Source of the DNA: Bisporella sp. PMI_857
Lineage: Eukaryota > Ascomycota > Leotiomycetes > Helotiales > Helotiaceae
Assembly (NCBI GenBank): GCA_021307315.1
Contig: JAJSPD010000197.1
Location: 1-24,308 of the forward strand
DNA length: 24,308 bases
Reading direction: 5' to 3'
Of this stretch, positions 17,840 to 24,308 are shown one piece after another (the first letter of the stretch is position 1; each line of letters starts with the position of its first letter). The translations under genes and the position numbers were made by a program. Below the pieces are notes generated by a model. It searched no databases and was not told the DNA's origin. It saw nothing but the letters and a program-made list of their open reading frames with translations.

Positions 17840-18670
17840 AATCTTTGTTCTCAATTCGCTTTTTTGGCAGTTTGCGGAACGAATATATTTTCCAGCCATT
17901 CGAGCGCAGTTGCGTTATTAGTCCATCCGTTTTCTATAGAAGTGAACTTTCAGCCTTCTACAAATACTATTTCAGTTGGAAACCATTGCTGTTGAACAGT
18001 TTTGCTTTTGAAAATCACTAATAAGCAAATTGCACGTCCTAAAGCGGAAATGCTCACTGTAAACGAAATCCATGCGCGAGATCCGGGCTGTTTCTTTTGA
18101 ACAAATAGTTTTCCAGCATGCTCAACTACTAATTTATTAAGTCCTTGTTTTTCTATGATTCCTGCTTCGTTCATATTCTAACGATTTTTTGGCAAAATAG
18201 TTTTAATTTGCGGAATATTTAATTTAGAAAACCAGTCTTGAATATCAGCTGTCGTAGCTCTGTTGATTCGTAAAGAATTAACAGTTAGCTGCTTTTTAGT
18301 TTTAAGCACTAGATTTCGACGCAAAAACTTTTACATCCAACGTTTCCCAAGTATAGCATCTGATCTCGAAGCGGTTAGTATACGGGCTTCTAGCTTTTTT
18401 ATTTGCGAATGTGTAAAGCAACAGCTTAAAGCTTTTTGCACAAAAATCCAATCCGCCAGCTTTGTTTTGGTATTGGAGCTAGCTTTTGCTGTCCTTCTGA
18501 AGCTTGTTAATGTGATATATAACCTATTAGCCGGCTTTTCAGAGTACTTCTTAAAACAGCATATATTCGACTAGCTTTTCGCTCTGGAAAGCTATTTGCG
18601 ATAGCTTCTAAAGCCATTAAGACATCATTTTCTGTATATTTGCGAGCTATGTTTCAAAAAAGGATATATC
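17840..18670 (-). pseudogene. pogo/Fot1-type transposase, N-terminal two thirds, RIP-killed and truncated
   Basis: On the minus strand, in order: YTENDVLMALEAIANSFPERKASRIYAVLRS cut here as the psq-type HTH (about 18640-18545; key words DVLMALEAI and SRIYAVLRS), then DWIFVQKALSCCFTHSQIKK, SDAILGKRWM, LTVNSLRINRATTADI with DWFSKLNIPQI (CENP-B HTH region), NMNEAGIIE (first catalytic site), KKQPGSRAWISF, WFPTEIVFVEG, then ENGWTNNATALEWLE and FVPQTAKK. The catalytic aspartate of the MDE motif is asparagine (G to A). Stops at positions expected to be tryptophan (before NMNE and before KFTS) fit RIP. One frame change lies near 18480. Homology ends at about 17840, so the second and third catalytic residues are lost. 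Confidence 0.8.
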
Positions 18671-18800
18671 AAAGTTTCAGAGTATTTAATAAAAAACTTG
18701 ATTTTTAAAAATAAATCAAATATTAAGCGTGGGTGTGGCGGTCAACCTAAGCGAGGTGGTCGAAATGGGGGTGCACGGACTTAAGTGATTTGGAGTCGTC
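18671..18800. other. Probable right terminal region of the truncated pogo element
   Basis: After an AT-rich leader, a G-rich segment (GGTGTGGCGGTCAACCTAAGCGAGGTGGTCG, read here only by its paired GGCGGTCA / GGTGGTCG cores at about 18737 and 18756) resembles the repeated subterminal blocks of pogo-type elements. It lies upstream of the transposase N-terminus as an element end should. The opposite end is lost. Confidence 0.45.
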
Positions 18801-19148
18801 TACAGTGGAGTGCAAAAAGTATTAACCCATGTTATGCTAGCGTGATTATTAGTACGTAGTTTCAGGGCTGCGGGATTCAAACTGCGCATTTAAACTGCCC
18901 TGAAAAAATCTTGGCGTTGACATGGGTTAATGTCACGGTCCTCAATATCGCACCAGACGCCCATTGGTTCGCTTACCAGCTCGCCTATAGTGGTCACGTG
19001 GTCACGGTCTTTATGTTAGGGATGCCACAGCAACAGCTACACCTTTCCTCCTTAGTTTAGTATTCTCGTATTGAAGCACCTATACTATGCCCTATCAGGC
19101 TCATAGGATCGTGATCGTGACAGTTAATACTTTTTGCACTCCACTGTA
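18801..19148. mobile_element. Non-autonomous Tc1/mariner-type element (MITE), intact
   Basis: The element is bounded by TA dinucleotides and perfect 24-bp terminal inverted repeats: CAGTGGAGTGCAAAAAGTAT plus TAAC at the left (18803-18826) and the exact reverse complement at the right (19123-19146). TA duplication and CAGT-type ends place it in the Tc1/mariner superfamily. It is about 345 bp, has no transposase, and has balanced composition. A second inverted pair (ATTAACCCATGT at 18821-18832, ACATGGGTTAAT at 18920-18931) and a palindrome-rich GTGGTCACGTGGTCAC core near 18990 lie inside. The perfect ends suggest recent movement, driven by an enzyme encoded elsewhere; its ends differ from those of the neighbouring decayed Tc1 element. 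Confidence 0.9.
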
Positions 19149-19317
19149 CATAACTTTTTTATCGTCATCGCAAAATATAGCCTGAAAATATTATTAAAAA
19201 GGAAGCTAAGTCTCATTAGGCCGAATTCGAAGTATAAATAAAACACATACGCCATCTTGTAGTATGTTAGCGTGTAACACTTTAAACGCGATTCGAAGTG
19301 CACTATGCAAACCGATG
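19149..19317. other. Spacer between MITE and Tc1 element
   Basis: AT-rich with no gene. Its last 20-30 bp (GCAAACCGATG before 19318) resemble an inverted copy of the neighbouring Tc1 terminus, so an older related insertion may have stood here. Confidence 0.4.
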
Positions 19318-20620
19318 TACAATCGGTTCTATGGACTGTGCGTTACGCGCTAGGCTTAAATTAGAAATTTAAACGAAAGCACCCCTCACTACCCCACCAT
19401 GATTTTTTCTAAGAATGATTCCTTATTCTCAATATACTTTTTACTATAAGCCGAACTCGAGTTACACAGCGAACAGAACTTACGAAAAAGCAAAAAGCTG
19501 AAATATAGAGCCGTTATTGTAGAAAAAAGTCGATTACTTCGATTGCAGCTCGTTTTGAACGCTTTTACTTTACTATCAGCTTATTTGTCAACCGAAAAGC
19601 TCAAAATCCTTGTACAAGATTCGAAACACTTTTTCGTCGACCTGTTACTTTAAAAGTATTTATTCGAGAGGAACGAGCTTTTATATAACATACTACGAAT
19701 TATCAAAAAAACACTTTCAAATCGCTCGCTACGCTAACTAAGAATGAACACAAACTGTGTACTACTACAGTTCAAAAAATACTTAAAAAACACGGAAAGT
19801 CAAAACGAAAGCTTCGCAGAAAGCTTTACTTTCGAAAAGAAAATAAACAAAAGAAAATACAGTTCTGCAAAAATGAATAAAGAGTAAACGAGACTAGAAT
19901 AAAGTGATTTAGTCAAATGAAGTTACTTTTGTTGTTGGCAAAAACGGAACGGTCGTTTACGTTACAAGAAGTTTTAAAAAAGAATACTTTGATAAAAACC
20001 TTTAACTTACTTTCAAATTTGGGCGTACAACAGTCGGCGTTTAGTCGTGTTTTTGTGGAAGCGAAATGGGCCTTTTAGTTATTATTTTAAAAAAAAGCCG
20101 TATAAATCAACACCGGTATTTAGAAACTTGTCGTCAATACTTTGTACTTTTCTATAAAAAATAAAAAGGAAATATAGCAAAAACGTTGTTGTTTAAAAAA
20201 ATAATGCTTCGTGGCATACTGCAAAGCTTGTTCAGAAGTTTTAAAAAAACTTTAAAATACTAAAGTTTTTTTGGCTACTACAGTTTCCAGATTTTTTTTC
20301 AATTGAGAATTTGTAGGCTTATATTAAAAAACTTATTTCTAAGAATCGGCACAAAATCAGGAATATTGAGAATATAGAGTTTGCATGGAAAAGATTATGG
20401 CCTTAAATTAACGGTAATTTTTTTTTTTAAATTGAACGCGAGTATGCTACAACGATTAGACGCTTGTTTAGAAAATAGTAAAGGAGCTACAAAGCATTAA
20501 AATAGCTTGAATTTAAGCCTATTTCCATTATTATATCTCTTGTTATTGATTATTTATAGATTCTTGAAGTGAGGTAGGCTCAAACCATCGCTTAACGCAC
20601 AGGCTATAGAACCGATTGTA
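19318..20620 (+). mobile_element. Tc1/mariner transposon, complete ends, RIP-decayed
   Basis: The left end reads TA + CAATCGGTTCTATGGACTGT (19318 onward) and continues GCGTTA. The right end, read inward on the minus strand from 20620, is TA + CAATCGGTTCTATAGCCTGT and GCGTTA. This gives 26-bp terminal inverted repeats with two mismatches and a TA target duplication. The span of 1.3 kb is the usual length for Tc1-type elements. The interior carries a plus-strand transposase relic. Confidence 0.88.
19440..20505 (+). pseudogene. Tc1/mariner DDE transposase, RIP-killed
   Basis: The frame shows, in order, LRKSKKLKYRAVIVEKSRLL (N-terminal HTH region), RPVTLKVFIREERA, FKSLATLTKNEHKLCTTTVQ with KILKKHGKSKRKLRRK (second HTH), ENKQKKIQFCKNE, then SNEVTFVVGKNGTVVYVTRS (first catalytic region from 19913), GRTTVGV, GSEMGLLVII, NASWHTAKLVQKF (second region, 20203 onward) and FSIENL with AYIKKLISKNRHKIRNIENI (third region). 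The first catalytic aspartate is asparagine by G to A, and the PDLNPIEN-type motif is blurred to PDFFSIEN. Numerous TAA/TAG/TGA stops occur at former Q/W/R codons, and the frame is lost at least twice. No active enzyme is possible. Confidence 0.85.
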
Positions 20621-21429
20621 CATGTAATTGTTAGATTCAGATAAAAGAGCTAAATAGAACTTCAGCCTTTTATCGAAGTATTTTTGGACAGGAAGTCGTA
20701 ATAAAAGCGAAGCAAACAAAAGTGCAAAAAACAAAAATGCAGAAACAAAAGTGTACAAACTAGAATGTACCAAAAGTGGCAAGTATAAAATAGTCCTTAA
20801 AAACAACTATCAATAATAAAAAGCTTTTTATAAAACACAGCTTTAAACAAAACATTTTTTTAAATATTTCAGGCTTAAAGCTCGAAGTTTATTAAGTAAC
20901 CTGAAAAAACTTTCTCGACTTGTAAAAAAAGTTCCGTATAAATAAAAGCTAAAAAGTTTAAAGAAAGCAATGAAAAGATATAAAAAAAACGAAAAAGCGA
21001 AAAAATAAACAGGAGAAAAAATATTTTAATCAAGAAAGCCTATAAATTAGAAAAGTTTGATAGTATCGACGTAGCGCTGATTATTTGCAAGTATAGTCGA
21101 TACACGACGTACAAATCTAAAAAGCATACATTGTAGCTACTATTTTTAGCAGAAATAATAAGTAACGCGATTGCTTGCTTAAAATATATAGCTAGTGCTA
21201 ATACTGATTTAGCAAACTGCTTATTTTCTCCCGAAAAATATATTACCGGAAAATATTAAAAAGCGCATTTTTAAATATACTAAAAAAAATAAAAAAGTTT
21301 TAAAAAAATAAAAAAGTAGAAAAGTCAAATTAGTAAACAGAGTACTTGTAAATAAAAAATAGCTAGTTTTATAAAACGAAATTAAGACTTTTTTGTAAAT
21401 TAGCAAAATAGAAAAATAATAGTTTTAAC
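20621..21429. other. AT-rich decayed block
   Basis: No motif recognised. The minus-strand frames at 20806-20543 and 21406-21221 are made of phenylalanine/leucine-rich sequence that mirrors A-rich DNA, and the first crosses the Tc1 terminus, so neither is credible as a gene. Confidence 0.5.
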
Positions 21430-21670
21430 AAAGTTGTTACGGCACGAGCTGTGGATCTACAGATACAGAGGGCAGCTGTGGTACTATACGAGAATATCAA
21501 GCTGAGGAAGGAAAAGGGGCTCGGGGAAGAGCAGGCTCTATATACACATGGAGCCCTAGCGGCTTGGCTACACAGGGCACGTGCTCGCCAAGAGCGGGAC
21601 GTGACAAAAGTGATAGACTAATAAAATAACAGAATTGATATAGTAACAGCTCTGAGGAAGCGAGAGTCAC
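21430..21670 (+). other. GC-balanced island: possible LTR or fragment of an unknown ORF
   Basis: About 220 bp of balanced, RIP-free sequence lies within AT-rich DNA. Two readings compete. As an LTR it starts TGTTAC (21435) and ends GTAACA (21648), with a TATA-like CTATATACAC, but the 5-bp flanks (AAAGT and GCTCT) do not match. As coding sequence it holds a plus-strand frame of about 62 codons ending TAATAA near 21620, with RAVDLQIQRAAVVLYENIKL and ALAAWLHRARARQERDVTKV, which is strikingly protein-like and helical, of no family I recognise. Confidence 0.35.
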
Positions 21671-22230
21671 TTCGCTTTCGCTTTCGAAAAGCTCGCTTTA
21701 TAAAAACCGTTCTTTTTTATAGCTTTTTTTAATTCCTTTTGTTTTTTTTTTGTAAACTTGTTTTCGCGGTTTGAACTAAGCTGCTTTAGTGGCGTACTGT
21801 TTTTACGCCGTTTTTTTACTTAAAGTTTAGTAGACTTAGCTAGTTTTTTTTTTTGTTTAACCTTCTTTATTTTGGCTTCGGACCGCTCGAGAAATGTAAA
21901 TAACTTTTTGACGGAATGTTTATAGTTTGAGTAAAATCACTAAATTTTGCAGCAAAAGCTTTAGTACCGAAGTTTTCGAGTTAAAGCTGTAAATTGGCTT
22001 CTGAATTAAAAACGAAGTTTTTTTTTATCGTCGCGGAAAAGCTAGTAGTAGTATTAAACAGAAACAGGTTGTGCGAAGTGTTATTAATGTCACAGAATAG
22101 ACCCACGTGGAGGGTCATTAGATGGATACGCGAGCACGCCAAGAATGGCCAAAGAGTTGATATTTATAAGAACAGCTTAACTGTAAATTATTTGTTTTTT
22201 AAGCGTGTATATATACAATAATATCACTTC
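21671..22230. other. AT-rich block with a small GC patch near 22090-22160
   Basis: Mostly decayed. A patch of about 80 bp of normal composition near 22090-22160 lies in a 75-codon frame (21994-22221, with TWRVIRWIREHAKNGQRVDI). It is too short to assign and could be a sliver of a transposase or another element. Confidence 0.35.
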
Positions 22231-24308
22231 GCTATTTTAAAACTGTTAACAATTAATTAACTGTTCGCTGCACTATTGAATACTTTCCGTAATAGTTATA
22301 AGCTCGAATTTGCAACTAAAACACTTTTACTGCGCACATTAAAAACTTTTAAAAGCAAAACAGCTATTTTTTTAATTACTTTTTTTTACAGAAAAATTCT
22401 TAACACTAACAACAAATACTGCAATTATACAATAGCAAGCTTGTAAAAGTTTTTAAATATACTAATAAAAAATAAGCACAATTAGTTTAAGTAGTTTATG
22501 CTATTGAAATATAAAACACACTATTAAAGTATATAAAAACTAGTTGATTTAAACGCTTTTAATAGCTAATTTAACCTAGCGGTATTACTATTAAAACTTA
22601 AGTTTTTTGTAAAGCTAGTTAACACAAAAAACTAAATTCGCAATAAAAAATACAATATTAAGTTTACTACATATTTAGCGCTAATAGCTAATTAAAACAA
22701 TACACTTTAGGCAAAACCAACTTTTTTAATATCGACCGTTTTTTCAATAAAAACTTTTGTTTCGACAATCGAAAAAATAAACTTAAACAAGTTTTTATTA
22801 AACTACAGTATTTACTTATTGCTATAATTAGCAATATACAAACAAACTAGTTAATATTCAACAAAAATTATACAATAGAAATATTGAAACAAACAAATAA
22901 TTAAAAAATTACTAACAAATATTAAGTAAATTACAAAAACGGTAAACTTATTAAAACTAAAAAAGCAAAGTAACAACTAGCAATTAATAAAACTATTAAT
23001 ATACAAGTATTTGTACAACAATTTTAAAAAAAAGTTCGTTTTAATCGATTTTAACACAATTAACACAATTTGTGCAAAATACCGACAAGTTTTTAACTAA
23101 ACAGCAAAAAAAAACATTAACAAAAAGCAATAGCTAAACGATTAAAATAAAGTTTACAAACAAACGAAGCTTTATAAACTAGCAAAAATGCAAAGTAATT
23201 TAACTACGCAAGATTTTTTAATAGTTATTCGTACAAAGCTAAACTTCGTTTAAACGAAAAAAAAAACTGCAAAACTTAATAGTACAATTAAAAATCGATA
23301 AAAAAACAAAAATAATTAAACAGTTAACAACTAGTTTCGCAAAACTGATTTACGTAAACATTACGAACTTAAAACTAAAAAGTTAAAAGCTCGGTTTATT
23401 TACAATACTAAAAAAAAACTAACAATAACAATTTTTAAGTTTAAATTTTTAAAACACTTTTAACTTTTTAGCTAAAAGCTCGTTTAACAAAAAAAAAGTA
23501 TTTATACTATACCGAACATGTTAATTTAAAATATATATAAAAGCTAAAAAAATGTAAAAAGCTATAATTCGCGATTACCGGAAAGTCCGATAAGCCGCTT
23601 TTAAAAGTATTAAAAAACAAAACTAAAAAAAAATTTAAAAAACGATTTAAATCCGAAAACTAGTCGAAACTAAAAACAGCTTTTTAAAAAAAATAGTTTA
23701 ATTAAATATTAAACGAAAAATCAACTTTTTTGCATTTTTCAACAATGTAATAATTGATTTAAAACTAGTTATAAATATATTAGCCGAAATGTATACAATA
23801 TACAGTTACACTTAACTATATTTTTTATTAGCTAGTATTATGTTCGACAACTGCAAAACAATATATTTAGTAAACAATAAATTATTTTTTTAATTTAAAT
23901 TTTTTGTTAAACTAAATACAATAAATATGTAAAATTTAAAACAACAAGCTTTTTTATATTAAAAAAAACTCGAATTTTTTTAATACGTTTAACGAACTAA
24001 AAAACTACGTACAATTGATTTTAAGCTAACAAATGTAGTATTAGTTAAAAAATTTTATATAAATATAATTTCAAAAGCTCGAATATTTACTGTCGAATTG
24101 TAGTTTTATAAACTAAAATATTTATTAAAATATAAAACAAGCAAAAAAAAACGTTGTAATAAAACAGCTAAAACGTAAAAAAATCTAGTTTTTTTAAATA
24201 CAAACAATTGTTTTTTTATTTATTCGCTTTAAAAAGCTTTTGCTGTACTAGTACTATATATAATTATATACTTAATTTTAACTCGCTAAATTAACAAAAT
24301 ATACTGCT
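22231..24308. other. Extreme AT-rich block (RIP desert), continuing past the window
   Basis: Over 2 kb almost entirely A and T with dense stops in all frames; no gene, repeat unit or terminal inverted repeat could be recognised. It resembles the block at 9331-11990 in composition and probably has the same origin in repeatedly RIP-mutated repeats. Confidence 0.7.

Noticed and set aside
20543..20806. A minus-strand membrane-like frame (phenylalanine/leucine-rich)
   Set aside because: Such frames arise on the complement of A-rich DNA, and this one crosses the Tc1 terminus.
1..24308. tRNA or rRNA genes
   Set aside because: No stretch with a recognisable tRNA A-box/B-box pair and cloverleaf, or conserved rRNA segment, was seen by eye on either strand.

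Overview
The window looks like nuclear DNA from a filamentous ascomycete (Pezizomycotina), in a transposon-rich accessory or subtelomere-like compartment. The evidence is a HET-domain gene, relics of fungal NLR and aminoglycoside-phosphotransferase (APH) genes, fungal pogo and Tc1/mariner elements, and very AT-rich blocks. Recognisable coding relics are broken mostly by CAA-to-TAA and TGG-to-TGA/TAG stops without matching indels, the footprint expected of repeat-induced point mutation (RIP). There are no bacterial-type operons, ribosome binding sites, CRISPR arrays or recognisable tRNA/rRNA genes. I cannot name the species.

Layout. (1) 1-1956: a HET-domain gene (+) whose frame is intact but whose 5' end is unresolved. 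(2) 1957-5460: a mosaic of a gypsy-type solo LTR with perfect 5-bp target duplication (2249-2507), a pogo transposase tail (2668-3108, -), a GC-rich insert, an APH pseudogene (4613-5095, -) and a Mutator-like transposase tail (5101-5460, -). (3) 5461-8300: decayed DNA with short tandem repeats and no assignable gene. (4) 8360-9264: an NB-ARC NLR pseudogene (-) that keeps its reading frame through the RIP stops. (5) 9330-11990: an extreme AT desert containing one undamaged copia-type solo LTR with perfect target duplication (9785-9966). (6) 12000-13440: a balanced-composition island holding a complete 485-bp hAT-type MITE with perfect 8-bp target duplication, a 127-bp-period tandem duplication and an LTR-like segment. 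(7) 13442-15737: a complete but RIP-decayed pogo/CENP-B-type transposon with TIRs. (8) 15740-17840: a gene island with the only other plausible live gene, a small secreted protein with dibasic (Kex2-like) sites, a TATA box and a probable intron. (9) 17840-18790: 5' half of another pogo element. (10) 18801-19148: an intact Tc1/mariner-type MITE with perfect 24-bp TIRs. (11) 19318-20620: a complete RIP-decayed Tc1/mariner element with TIRs and TA duplication. (12) 20621-24308: AT-rich decay with one GC island near 21430-21650.

The genes do not form a pathway. The interest is compartmental: two host genes that escaped RIP (HET-domain and small secreted protein) sit among RIP-killed transposons and RIP-killed immune/kinase-type genes. 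Undamaged solo LTRs and MITEs mark insertions that are probably younger than the surrounding RIP damage, or too short to be targeted by it. Reading frames of relics and exact repeat boundaries were read by eye; family assignments rest on motif recognition without database searches.
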